A DNA stretch of 64,000 nucleotides from Streptomyces cyaneus (GTDB lineage: Bacteria; Actinomycetota; Actinomycetes; Streptomycetales; Streptomycetaceae). Made by a program: the position numbers and the translations under genes. The stretch covers positions 248,001-312,000 of the forward strand of contig NZ_RQJW01000008.1 of the NCBI RefSeq assembly GCF_004028635.1, in the 5' to 3' direction. Of this stretch, positions 17,078 through 24,655 are shown in pieces (the stretch's first letter is position 1; the number at the start of each line of letters is the position of its first letter). Below the pieces are notes generated by a model. The model did no database searches. It had not been told where the DNA came from and worked only from the letters and a program-made list of their open reading frames with translations.

Positions 17078-18697
17078 ATGGGACATCTGGAAGCCGCGCA
17101 CCTCGAGTACTACCTCCCCGACGGGAGGGCGTTGCTCGGCGACGTGTCCTTCCGGGTGGGGGAGGGCGCCGCTGTGGCGCTCGTCGGGCCCAATGGCGCG
17201 GGCAAGACGACCCTGCTGCGGCTGATCTCCGGGGAACTGAAACCGCACGGCGGCACCGTCACCGTCAGTGGCGGCCTCGGCGTGATGAGGCAGTTCGTGG
17301 GATCCGTACGGGACGAGACGACCGTACGGGACCTGCTCGTGTCGGTCGCGCCGCCCCGCATCCGCGAGGCCGCCCAAGCCGTGGACGCCGCCGAGCACGC
17401 CATGATGACCGTCGACGACGAGGCCGCCCAGCTCAAGTACGCGCAGGCGCTCTCCGACTGGGCCGAGGCGCGCGGGTACGAGGCCGAGACGCTGTGGGAC
17501 ATGTGCACCATGGCCGCGCTCGGCGTGCCGTACGAGAAGGCGCAGTGGCGGCAGGTGCGGACCCTGTCGGGCGGCGAGCAGAAGCGGCTGGTGCTGGAGG
17601 CGCTGCTGCGCGGCACCGACGAGGTGCTGCTGCTCGACGAGCCCGACAACTACCTCGACGTACCCGGCAAGCGGTGGCTGGAGGAGCGGCTGAAGGAGAC
17701 CCGCAAGACGGTCCTGTTCGTCTCCCACGACCGTGAACTCCTCGCCCGTGCCGCCGAGAAGATCGTGTCGGTGGAGCCTTCGCCGGCGGGAGCGGACGCC
17801 TGGGTGCACGGCGGTGGCTTCGCGACCTACCACGAGGCCAGGCAGGCCCGGTTCGCCCGCTTCGAGGAGTTGCGCAAGCGCTGGGACGAGAAACACGCCC
17901 AGCTGAAGAAGCTGGTGCTGACACTCCGTCAAGCCGCCGAGAACAGCCCCGACATGGCCTCCCGCTACCGGGCCGCCCAGACCCGGCTGCGCAAGTTCGA
18001 AGAGGCGGGACCGCCGCCGGAGCCGCCGCGCGAGCAGGACATCAGGATGCGGCTGAAGGGCGGCCGTACCGGGGTGAGGGCCGTCACCTGCGAGGGACTC
18101 GAACTCACGGGGCTGATGAAGCCGTTCTCCCTGGAGGTCTTCTACGGCGAACGCGTCGCCGTCCTCGGCTCCAACGGCTCCGGCAAGTCGCACTTCCTGC
18201 GCCTGCTGGCCGGCGAGAACGTGACACACACGGGGGAGTGGAAGCTGGGTGCGCGCGTCGTGCCCGGTCACTTCGCGCAGACGCACGCGCACCCCGAGCT
18301 GATGGGCCGGACCCTCCTCGACATTCTGTGGAAGGAGCACGCCCAGGACCGGGGCGCCGCGATGTCCCGGTTGCGGCGTTACGAGCTCACCCATCAGGCC
18401 GAGCAGACCTTCGACCGCCTCTCCGGCGGCCAGCAGGCCCGGTTCCAGATCCTCCTGCTGGAGCTGGAGGGGGTCACGGCCCTGCTCCTCGACGAGCCGA
18501 CCGACAACCTCGACCTGGAGTCCGCGGAGGCGCTCCAGGAGGGGCTGGAGGCCTTCGAGGGCACGGTGCTGGCGGTCACGCACGACCGCTGGTTCGCGCG
18601 GTCCTTCGACCGGTACCTGGTCTTCGGCAGCGACGGCCGGGTGCGGGAGACGCCGGAGCCGGTGTGGGACGAGCGGAGGGTGGAACGGGCGCGATAG
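17078..18697 (+). CDS. ABC-F family ATP-binding protein
   Basis: A 539-residue soluble protein with two ABC ATPase domains in tandem and no membrane segments. Domain 1: GPNGAGKTTLLR, signature LSGGEQKRLVLE, Walker B LLLDEPDNYLD. Domain 2: GSNGSGKSHFLR, signature LSGGQQARFQIL, Walker B LLLDEPTDNLD. Between them is a Lys/Arg/Glu-rich helical linker (about 250-330), the region that reaches into the ribosomal E-site in ABC-F proteins. They act in translation and some give ribosome protection against antibiotics; which applies here is unknown. Start at ATG 17078; an upstream in-frame GTG/ATG extension looks non-coding. The gene is bracketed by inverted copies of a 78-bp repeat. Confidence 0.9.
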   Translation: MGHLEAAHLEYYLPDGRALLGDVSFRVGEGAAVALVGPNGAGKTTLLRLISGELKPHGGTVTVSGGLGVMRQFVGSVRDETTVRDLLVSVAPPRIREAAQAVDAAEHAMMTVDDEAAQLKYAQALSDWAEARGYEAETLWDMCTMAALGVPYEKAQWRQVRTLSGGEQKRLVLEALLRGTDEVLLLDEPDNYLDVPGKRWLEERLKETRKTVLFVSHDRELLARAAEKIVSVEPSPAGADAWVHGGGFATYHEARQARFARFEELRKRWDEKHAQLKKLVLTLRQAAENSPDMASRYRAAQTRLRKFEEAGPPPEPPREQDIRMRLKGGRTGVRAVTCEGLELTGLMKPFSLEVFYGERVAVLGSNGSGKSHFLRLLAGENVTHTGEWKLGARVVPGHFAQTHAHPELMGRTLLDILWKEHAQDRGAAMSRLRRYELTHQAEQTFDRLSGGQQARFQILLLELEGVTALLLDEPTDNLDLESAEALQEGLEAFEGTVLAVTHDRWFARSFDRYLVFGSDGRVRETPEPVWDERRVERAR

Positions 18698-18698
18698 T

Positions 18699-18800
18699 TT
18701 TCGCCCCCGCCGCCCCTACCCGTCCCTGGGGGCCTGCGGCCCCCAGACCCCCGCTTCGGCCCTGAAGGGGCCTCGTCCTCAAACGCCGGACGGGCTGGAT
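18699..18800 (+). repeat. Partial third copy of the intergenic repeat (right of ABC-F gene)
   Basis: It starts with CGCCCCCGCCGCCCCTACCC (18703-18722), the same 20 bases as at 16825-16844. Then comes a different hairpin, CTGGGGGCCTGCGGCCCCCAG, and the TCCTCAAACGCCGGACGGGCTG-type block near 18776-18798. It lies immediately after the ABC-F stop and may act as its terminator. The stretch 18698-19003 holds only these repeats and no gene. Confidence 0.75.
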
Positions 18801-18892
18801 GATGCTGGCCGGCGCTGAGAGGTGAGGCCCCCTCGTCTTCGAATGCCGGGCGGGCTGAAAAACTCAGCCCCTCCGGCGTTTGAGGAGCGGGG

Positions 18893-18970
18893 GTCCAGGG
18901 GGCGGAGCCCCCTGGCGGGGTCGAAGGGGCGGAGCCCCTTCAAGGACGGGAGGGGTAGGGGCGGCGGGGG
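18893..18970 (-). repeat. Right copy of 78-bp inverted repeat
   Basis: Reverse complement of 16827-16904 with two mismatches seen by eye (the T after the first ACCC and the C before ACCCC of the left copy). It contains the same two GGGGCTCCGCCCC-type stem-loops and lies just past the 3' end of the minus-strand Vms1-like gene. Preceded at 18862-18883 by an inverted version of the CTCAAACGCCGG block. Confidence 0.85.
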
Positions 18971-19003
18971 CGAGGAAGCTCCCGGCCCCGCCACGACGGC
19001 CGG

Positions 19004-20110
19004 TCACGTCCAGCGCAACAGTGCTCCCAGCCCACCCGCCGGCTCCGTGCCCGGATCCGCCGGTGTGACGGACAGGGCCGCGGCCCCCGTCGCGACCGCG
19101 CAGCGGATCAGCGCGTCATCCGCGCGAGCCGCCCAGGATCGCTGTTCGCCGAGAACCTTCAGATCTGTACGGCGTACCGCCACCTGGTCCGGATCCTCGC
19201 CGATCCACACCTCACGGTGCGCGTCGGGCCCGTCCGGGCGGATCAGGAGCTCGTCGATACGGTGCTCCCGAGCGGCCTCGATCAGCGCGGGCACCCCCTC
19301 CACCGCGGCGGAGCGCCCGTCGGGATCCGGCGCGCGGGCCGCCAGGAACCGCTCCAGCTCACGCTCCGCCCGCTGCCGGACATGGTCCTCGCGCGCGTGT
19401 TCGACATCCTCGTCGAGCAGCCTGCTGCCGGTGCCGTGCGGGGCCTCGACCACGAGGTCGTGCAGCCGCTGCGGCAGCCGTTCGTGCACGGTCCGCCGCT
19501 CCCGGTCGTCACCCACGAGGATCAGCAGGTCGGCACGGGTCTCCTCCTGGCAGACGGTGAGCGCGTCGGCGATCTCGGCCGCGTTGTGCTCCCAGGTGTT
19601 CTCCACCTTGAGCTGGAAGTGCCGCTCGGACCAGTCGACCGTGCTCGTCCGGTGGATCGGATGCTGCCGGCCGGTGACCGAACCGACGTCCTGACGCCCC
19701 AGCGCGGTGCGCAGCTCGAAGGCGGCGCCCCTGCGATCGACGTAGGCCACCACGCAGACCGGGTCCTCTCCCGCCAGCTCCAGCAGCGGCGCGGTGTGCG
19801 GCAGCGGCGCCCAATGGGCGCTGTCGCGCAGCGGGGGGCGGGCCAGCGGCGGATCCAGGACCACCTCACCCGCTCGGGCGAAGACCGCACGTCCATGAGG
19901 CTCGGAGGAGTGCTCCAGCTCCTCCAGCGCGTTCCGTACGGCCCGGCAGGTCGCGTCGTCGGCGCCCTGCTCGGCCAGTTCCCGGGAGAGGGCCTGGGCG
20001 GTCAGCCGGCGCTCATGCGGTGTGTCCTCCGTGTGCCGGGAAGTGTCCACGTACACGGAGGCCCAAGGCCCGGAGTGTTCGTACAGTGGATGCAGAAAGG
20101 CGAGATCCAT
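19004..20110 (-). CDS. Vms1/eRF1-superfamily (peptidyl-tRNA hydrolase-like) protein
   Basis: A 368-residue protein with the pattern of bacterial archaeo-eukaryotic release factor homologues (baeRF group): an N-terminal domain starting LAFLHPLYEHSGPWASVYVDTSR, a middle domain with PVCVVAYVDRRGAAFEL and the DWSERHFQLKVENTWEHNAAEI segment, and a pelota-like C-terminal domain with RIDELLIRPDG. Actinobacterial members are annotated as Vms1/Ankzf1-type peptidyl-tRNA hydrolases acting on stalled ribosomes, but no GGQ motif is present, so catalysis is unproven. Start ATG 20110 follows GGGAGAG. It is divergent from the DUF6158 gene over a palindromic GGGTACCC. Confidence 0.8.
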   Translation of the reverse strand: MDLAFLHPLYEHSGPWASVYVDTSRHTEDTPHERRLTAQALSRELAEQGADDATCRAVRNALEELEHSSEPHGRAVFARAGEVVLDPPLARPPLRDSAHWAPLPHTAPLLELAGEDPVCVVAYVDRRGAAFELRTALGRQDVGSVTGRQHPIHRTSTVDWSERHFQLKVENTWEHNAAEIADALTVCQEETRADLLILVGDDRERRTVHERLPQRLHDLVVEAPHGTGSRLLDEDVEHAREDHVRQRAERELERFLAARAPDPDGRSAAVEGVPALIEAAREHRIDELLIRPDGPDAHREVWIGEDPDQVAVRRTDLKVLGEQRSWAARADDALIRCAVATGAAALSVTPADPGTEPAGGLGALLRWT

Positions 20111-20134
20111 GGTCTCTCCCGTACGCCGCTCGGG

Positions 20135-20159
20135 GGCTGTGTGCTCGACGGGCGGGTAC
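20135..20159 (+). promoter_or_regulatory. Candidate sigma-B-type promoter for the DUF6158 gene
   Basis: GGCT (20135-20138), 15 bases, GGGTAC (20154-20159). It predicts a start of transcription near 20166, which favours translation from the ATG at 20199 over the ATG at 20169. It shares the palindrome GGGTACCC with the divergent promoter. Confidence 0.35.
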
Positions 20160-20180
20160 CCGGACCGCATGAATGAACAC
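20156..20180 (-). promoter_or_regulatory. Candidate sigma-B-type promoter for the Vms1-like gene
   Basis: On the minus strand GTGT (20180-20177), 15 bases, GGGTAC (20161-20156), about 46 bases upstream of the ATG at 20110. The same spacing and -35 sequence occur upstream of the DUF2795 gene (24401-24425). Confidence 0.45.
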
Positions 20181-20198
20181 GACGAGCGGGGCACCACC

Positions 20199-20453
20199 AT
20201 GACCGGAGTCGACCCCGGCCGGCTGGACGACCAACAGCTCATGAAAGAGCTGGAGACCATCCACCGGACGCGCCACGACACGCTGCTGTACGGCTCGAAC
20301 GACGCGCTGCGGGCCCACAACGAACGCATGGCGCAGCTGGAGGGCGAGTACCTGCGCCGCAACCCACGCCGCACCGTGGCAGCGGGCCGAACCCGAGAGG
20401 GCGCGCGCGACCGCGGCGCGGGCAGCCCGGAGCCCACGGTCCCGCCGGTGTGA
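20199..20453 (+). CDS. DUF6158-type small protein
   Basis: An 84-residue protein starting MTGVDPGRLDDQQLMKELETI, a helical, charged small protein conserved in Streptomyces under DUF6158 (recognised by its first 20 residues and the RTRHDTLLYGS and MAQLEGEYLRR segments). An in-frame ATG at 20169 would add 10 residues (MNEHDERGTT); it sits only a few bases from the predicted transcription start. No known biochemical role. Its position beside the Vms1-like gene under back-to-back promoters suggests joint control. Confidence 0.75.
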   Translation: MTGVDPGRLDDQQLMKELETIHRTRHDTLLYGSNDALRAHNERMAQLEGEYLRRNPRRTVAAGRTREGARDRGAGSPEPTVPPV

Positions 20454-20519
20454 GCCGCAGCGGGGCCGCCCGTAGACGGGACGAGGTCGGGCCGCAGCCC
20501 AGCCTCGTCGTTCGCCTGC

Positions 20520-22613
20520 TCAGCAGTGCACCGGCGATCGGCCCCAGTGCCGGTGGGCCGACAGCGCCGAGGTGAAGGCGCGGAGGAAGTCCTCGCTCGC
20601 CGGGCCCGGGGACGTGTCCGTCACCACGCCCTGGTCGGTCACCGTGTGGTGGAACTCGGCGGACAGGCGCAGACCCTCCGGCTTCAGGGAGGAGAGGACC
20701 CCCACGCCCGAGCCGAGCGCGCCGACCGGCTTGCCGTGCCGGTAGGCGTCCCGTACGAAGCGCATCGCGTCCTGGTCGGCGGCCGTGGCCGGGGTGCCGA
20801 CGGGGCCGCCGGGCAGCAGTACGGCGTCGTACAGCACGGAGGCGACGGTCGGCAGCGCGCGGTCCACCGCAAGCCGGTCACCGTTGGCACCAGCGACCGT
20901 GCCGTCCGTCGGTGCCAGTACCTCGACGACGGCGCCCTCGGCCGTGAGTGCCTCACGCGCCGACGCGACCTGGGCGGTGTCGACGCCGTCGGCGACGAGT
21001 ACCGCGACCTGCCGGGTGCGGATCGAGCCGTCGCCGCGCAGCGACTCCAGGCTCAGCGCGGGGGAGGACAGCTTGTCCGCGGCCTCGGTCCCGGACGGTT
21101 CGGGCACCCCGATGCCGCGTGCCACCTCGACCGCCAACTCGCCGTTCACCTGGGCGAGATGCTCGACCGTACGGGCCCGCACCGCCTTCGCCCCGACCTT
21201 GCCGAGCTCGAACCGGAACGCGGCGACGATGTGCTGCTTCTCCCAGTCCGCCATGCTGTTCCAGAACATCGCCGGCTGGCTGTAGTGATCCTGGAAACTC
21301 GGGCTGCGGCGGCGGATCTTGGCACCGTCGACACGTTCCGCGTAGTGCGTGTACGCGTGCCCGTCGACACCGGCGTGCGCGGGGCAGCCGCCGCCGAGGG
21401 AGTTCGGGAAGTAGTTCGTGCCCCGGTGGATGGCGCTCTGGTGGTGGCCGTCGCGCTGGTTGGTGCGGACAGGCGCCACCGGGCGGTTCACCGGCAGCTG
21501 CGCGAAGTTGGGACCACCCAGCCGGGTCAACTGCGTGTCCAGGTAGGAGAAGTTGCGGGCCTGGAGCAGCGGGTCGTTGGTGAAGTCGATACCGGGGACG
21601 ACGTTCGCCGTGTGGAACGCGACCTGTTCGGTCTCCGCGAAGAAATTCTCCGGGTTGCGGTTCAGCACCATCCGGCCGATCGGCCGCACCGGCACCTGCT
21701 CCTCCGGGATGACCTTCGTGGCGTCGAGCAGATCGAAGTCGAACGCGAACTCGTCCTCCTCCGGCACGAGTTGGACACCCAGTTCCCACTCCGGGTACTC
21801 GCCCGCCTCGATCGCGTCCCACAGATCACGCCGGTTGAAGTCCGGGTCACGGCCCTGGCACTCCTGCGCCTCGTCCCACACCAGCGAGTGCACGCCGAGC
21901 TTCGGCTTCCAGTGGAACTTGACGAAGGTGCCCTTCCCGTCGGCGTTCACGAACCGGAAGGTGTGCACGCCGAAGCCCTGCATCATGCGGTAGCTGCGCG
22001 GGATCGCCCGGTCCGACATCAGCCACATGATCGCGTGCAGCGTCTCCGGCTGAAGCGACACGAAGTCCCACAGGGTGTCGTGCGCGGAGGCGCCGGTCGG
22101 GATGTCGTTGTGCGGCTCCGGCTTCACCGCGTGCACGAAGTCGGGGAACTTGATGCCGTCCTGGATGAAGAAGACCGGGAAGTTGTTGCCGACCAGGTCG
22201 TAATTCCCCTCCGACGTATAGAACTTGGTCGCGAAGCCGCGCACGTCCCGCACGGTGTCCGCCGACCCCTTCGGCCCCTGCACGGTGGAGAACCGCACGA
22301 AGACCGGGGTCTGCACGGACGGATCCTGGAGGAAGGCCGCGCGTGTGAACTCCTCGCAGCTCTCGTACGGTTCGAAGTAGCCGTACGCTCCCGCGCCCCG
22401 CGCATGCACCACCCGTTCCGGGATCCGCTCGTGGTCGAAGTGGGTGAGCTTCTCCCGGAAGTGGAAGTCCTCCATCAGCGTCGGCCCGCGCTCGCCGGCG
22501 GCCAGGGAGTCGTCGGTGTGGTCGACCTCCACACCCTGGTCGGTGGTGAGCGGCCCGACGGTCGGGTCGTCGGCCCGGAAGGTCTCCCTCTGCTCCTGCT
22601 TGCGGTCTCCCAT
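20520..22613 (-). CDS. katE: Large-subunit catalase (HPII/KatE type)
   Basis: A 697-residue monofunctional haem catalase decomposing hydrogen peroxide. Distal His at about 70 (RVVHARG), distal Asn at about 143 (GNNFPVFFI), proximal Tyr in the RNFSYLDTQLTRLGG block. The C-terminal 170 residues form a DJ-1/PfpI-like flavodoxin domain (RQVAVLVADGVDTAQV, DAVLLPGGPVGTP) characteristic of large catalases. The ATG overlaps the stop of the upstream PfpI gene by one base, so they form an operon. Other clade-2 catalases are stationary-phase or stress induced. Confidence 0.96.
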   Translation of the reverse strand: MGDRKQEQRETFRADDPTVGPLTTDQGVEVDHTDDSLAAGERGPTLMEDFHFREKLTHFDHERIPERVVHARGAGAYGYFEPYESCEEFTRAAFLQDPSVQTPVFVRFSTVQGPKGSADTVRDVRGFATKFYTSEGNYDLVGNNFPVFFIQDGIKFPDFVHAVKPEPHNDIPTGASAHDTLWDFVSLQPETLHAIMWLMSDRAIPRSYRMMQGFGVHTFRFVNADGKGTFVKFHWKPKLGVHSLVWDEAQECQGRDPDFNRRDLWDAIEAGEYPEWELGVQLVPEEDEFAFDFDLLDATKVIPEEQVPVRPIGRMVLNRNPENFFAETEQVAFHTANVVPGIDFTNDPLLQARNFSYLDTQLTRLGGPNFAQLPVNRPVAPVRTNQRDGHHQSAIHRGTNYFPNSLGGGCPAHAGVDGHAYTHYAERVDGAKIRRRSPSFQDHYSQPAMFWNSMADWEKQHIVAAFRFELGKVGAKAVRARTVEHLAQVNGELAVEVARGIGVPEPSGTEAADKLSSPALSLESLRGDGSIRTRQVAVLVADGVDTAQVASAREALTAEGAVVEVLAPTDGTVAGANGDRLAVDRALPTVASVLYDAVLLPGGPVGTPATAADQDAMRFVRDAYRHGKPVGALGSGVGVLSSLKPEGLRLSAEFHHTVTDQGVVTDTSPGPASEDFLRAFTSALSAHRHWGRSPVHC

Positions 22614-23164
22614 CAGGCTGCCTCCTCGGACTCCTTGGCGAACACGTCGAGGAACGTCTCGCAGAACGCCTTCAGGTCGTCCGGCCTACGGCTGGTGACC
22701 AGCTTGTTGGGGCCGTGGTCGCAGATGCGCACCTGCTCGTCGACCCAGGTGCCGCCCGCGTTGCGGATGTCGGTCTGCAGACTCGGCCAGGAGGTCAGCA
22801 CCCGGCCGCGTACGACGTCCGCCTCCACCAGCGTCCACGCCGCGTGGCAGATCGAGGCGACCGGCCGGCCCTGCTCGAAGAAGTCCCGCACGAACGCGAC
22901 GGCCTTGCGGTTCATCCGCAGATAGTCCGGGTTGGCGACCCCGCCCGGCAGTACGAGCCCGCCGAAGGAGTCGGCCGACGTCTCGCCGACGACCTCCTGC
23001 ACGGGGAACTTGTCCGCCTTGTCGAGATGGTGGAACGCCTGGATCGTGCCCGGCTTCGTCGACACGAGTACCGGCTCGTGCCCCGCGTCCACCGCCGCCT
23101 GCCACGGATCGGTCAGCTCGACCTGCTCGACGCCCTCGGGTGCGGTCAGAAATGCGATACGCAT
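22613..23164 (-). CDS. DJ-1/PfpI family type 1 glutamine amidotransferase-like protein
   Basis: A 183-residue protein with the DJ-1 fold: N-terminal RIAFLTAPEGVEQVELTDPW, the LVLPGGVANPDYLR segment, and the nucleophile elbow SICHAAW with the reactive cysteine followed by a histidine. This subgroup (YfkM/PfpI-like) is linked to general stress, proposed as deglycase or protease-like; activity is uncertain. It has its own GGAAGGA ribosome site and is the first gene of the operon with katE, whose C-terminal domain is homologous to it. Confidence 0.92.
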   Translation of the reverse strand: MRIAFLTAPEGVEQVELTDPWQAAVDAGHEPVLVSTKPGTIQAFHHLDKADKFPVQEVVGETSADSFGGLVLPGGVANPDYLRMNRKAVAFVRDFFEQGRPVASICHAAWTLVEADVVRGRVLTSWPSLQTDIRNAGGTWVDEQVRICDHGPNKLVTSRRPDDLKAFCETFLDVFAKESEEAA

Positions 23165-23191
23165 GATGTCTCAACGTCCTTCCGTGCCTGT

Positions 23192-23232
23192 GAGTGGGCC
23201 TGAGCGGGCCCGAGTGGGCCCAAGTGGGCCTT
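23192..23232. repeat. Short tandem repeat, unit about GAGTGGGCCC
   Basis: About four degenerate 9-10-base units (GAGTGGGCCT, GAGCGGGCCC, GAGTGGGCCC, AAGTGGGCC) upstream of the PfpI-katE operon, at about 30-70 bases from the start codon and so probably within the leader or promoter region. Confidence 0.7.
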
Positions 23233-23284
23233 GGGGCCGACCGGGCGCTCTCGCTCCGTCGAGCGGCCGCAGACATACGGAGCC

Positions 23285-23332
23285 GCGGTCCTGCGGCCGT
23301 ACTGCCCTGCTGCAGGACCGCACGGCCGCAGG
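23285..23332. promoter_or_regulatory. Mutually exclusive inverted repeats upstream of PfpI-katE
   Basis: Two perfect pairs share bases: GCGGTCCTGC (23285-23294) with GCAGGACCGC (23312-23321), and CCTGCGGCCGT (23290-23300) with ACGGCCGCAGG (23322-23332). Only one can fold at a time. The element lies 120-170 bases upstream of the first start codon. It could be an operator, a terminator of upstream transcription, or an attenuator if transcribed. The rest of 23165-23455 holds no gene; a 14-base direct repeat (23427-23440, 23441-23454) abuts the CBS gene stop. Confidence 0.5.
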
Positions 23333-23455
23333 AGCACCGGGCGACGCCGTGCCGCAGCGCAACGGGGACCGCAAGGGCCTCAGCGGCCCGGCCTCGGCCC
23401 CGTCTCACGGGCCTCACCAGTCACTGGTCACTCGGCACACGTCACTCGGCACACG

Positions 23456-23875
23456 TCAGTCGTCCGGAGTGGCCCGGCTGATCTCGGCCAGTGCGGATTC
23501 GGGGTCCTGGGTCTCGGCCAGGTCGCCGAGGCTGACCACGCCGACCGGCAGGCCGTTCTCCACGACCGGCAGCCGCCGTACCGCGTGCTCGCGCATCAGG
23601 GAGACCGCGACGGACACGCGCTCGCCCGGGTCGATCACCACCGGGTCCCGGGTGCAGACCGACTCGGCGCTCACCGTCAGCGGATCGGCGCCGTCCGCGA
23701 CCGCCCGCACCGTGATGTCACGGTCGGTGAGCACACCCACGACCTGCTGTCCGTCGGCCACCACCACATCGCCGATGTCCTGCGCGCGCATCAGCTGCGC
23801 GGCCTCGACGAGCGAGGCGTCCGGACGGACCGCGACCACCCCCGGAGTCATGACTTCCCTCACGAAATCAGCCAT
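23456..23875 (-). CDS. Tandem CBS-domain protein
   Basis: A 139-residue protein made of two CBS domains: residues about 6-58 (MTPGVVAVRPDASLVEAAQLM, VVADGQQVVGVLTDRDI) and about 72-128 (CTRDPVVIDPGERVSVAVSLM, LPVVENGLPVGVVSLGDLA). Such pairs form a Bateman module binding adenine nucleotides. No enzymatic domain is attached, so it probably senses energy state and acts on a partner. ATG 23875 preferred; GTG 23878 is one codon earlier and both follow GGAGG. Lies 87 bases downstream of the DUF2795 gene on the same strand and has its own promoter-like pattern. Confidence 0.93.
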   Translation of the reverse strand: MADFVREVMTPGVVAVRPDASLVEAAQLMRAQDIGDVVVADGQQVVGVLTDRDITVRAVADGADPLTVSAESVCTRDPVVIDPGERVSVAVSLMREHAVRRLPVVENGLPVGVVSLGDLAETQDPESALAEISRATPDD

Positions 23876-23943
23876 CACTGGGTCCTCCTGCGTTCCCCGG
23901 CCGGTATGGGCGCCGCGGCCGCCTCGACGTGACCCCGCCCGCA

Positions 23944-23968
23944 GTACCCACCGGCCGGGCCGCTATGC
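23944..23968 (-). promoter_or_regulatory. Candidate sigma-B-type promoter for the CBS gene
   Basis: On the minus strand GCAT (23968-23965), 15 bases, GGGTAC (23949-23944), about 69 bases upstream of the CBS start. It overlaps the last codons of the DUF2795 gene. Confidence 0.35.
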
Positions 23969-24367
23969 GTTCCTGCGCCGCGTGGACCGCTCGGCCCCGG
24001 TCAGCGCCTCGGCCAGTTCCTGCACGTTGGCGTAGCGCGACGAGCGCGGCAGCTGCTCCAACGACTCGACCAGGGCGTCGGGCGCGTACCCGCGGCGCAG
24101 CGCGACGATCAGCTCCCGTGGGGTCGCCGGGAAGGAGGTACGGCCCAGAATCCGGGCCAGCTCCAGCCGGACCGTCGCCAGGGACGCCGCCGACGGCCCA
24201 GGCCACCCCACCGGCCCGTGCGCGACCTGCGGATCGTCCTCGGCGGACGGCTCCGGGTCGTGCCACTCCTCGGTCCGCGTGGGGTGCCCGGACCGCAGCA
24301 GCCCTTGCAGTTCGTGCTTCATCTCGTCGTCACGGTGAACGCTCAGCCGGTCACTGCCTCGCTGCAT
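23963..24367 (-). CDS. DUF2795-domain protein
   Basis: A 134-residue protein starting MQRGSDRLSVHRDDEMKHEL; the ATG at 24367 follows GGAGGGA. The N-terminal part (RDDEMKHELQGLLRSGHPTR) and the C-terminal LELARILGRTSFPATPRELI followed by SRYANVQELAEAL suit DUF2795, a small helical domain of unknown function common in actinobacterial stress genes. Preceded by a good sigma-B-type promoter pattern. The function is not known. Confidence 0.8.
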   Translation of the reverse strand: MQRGSDRLSVHRDDEMKHELQGLLRSGHPTRTEEWHDPEPSAEDDPQVAHGPVGWPGPSAASLATVRLELARILGRTSFPATPRELIVALRRGYAPDALVESLEQLPRSSRYANVQELAEALTGAERSTRRRNA

Positions 24368-24400
24368 GACTCCCTCCAGATCTTCGGCGGTGCGCACCGC

Positions 24401-24425
24401 GTACCCGCGCTCCGGGGGCCGACAC
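24401..24425 (-). promoter_or_regulatory. Candidate sigma-B-type promoter for the DUF2795 gene
   Basis: On the minus strand GTGT (24425-24422), 15 bases, GGGTAC (24406-24401), about 34 bases upstream of the start codon. This is one of the best matches to GNNT-N14-16-GGGTAC in the window. Confidence 0.5.
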
Positions 24426-24494
24426 AGGGTTTGCACCCCGGAAAGAGGGAGACCCGGCTCTCACCCCCCGCACGTTCTGGGGAAGGACCAGGCC

Positions 24495-24635
24495 ATGGCG
24501 CTGCTAGCTGTGCTGCTTCCGCTTCTCATGCTCGGCGTGGTGCTGGCGCTGGGGCGGTACGAGGAGTTGCTGTTGCCGAAGGAACAGGACGAGCAGGCGG
24601 CGGAGAGGGCGAAGCGGGCGGCGCTGGGGCACTGA
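24495..24635 (+). CDS. Small single-pass membrane protein
   Basis: A 46-residue protein starting MALLAVLLPLLMLGVVLALG, one N-terminal hydrophobic helix followed by a charged amphipathic tail (RYEELLLPKEQDEQAAERAKR). GAAGGA precedes the ATG. No homologue recognised by name; small proteins of this shape occur widely in Streptomyces. It is convergent with the large vWA-TIR-NB-ARC gene, 20 bases between stops. Confidence 0.6.
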   Translation: MALLAVLLPLLMLGVVLALGRYEELLLPKEQDEQAAERAKRAALGH

Positions 24636-24655
24636 GCGCCGGGCGGCCACCGCTC

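Noticed and set aside
20526..22925. Long plus-strand open frame opposite katE
   Set aside because: Shadow of katE; repetitive Val/Arg composition without motifs.
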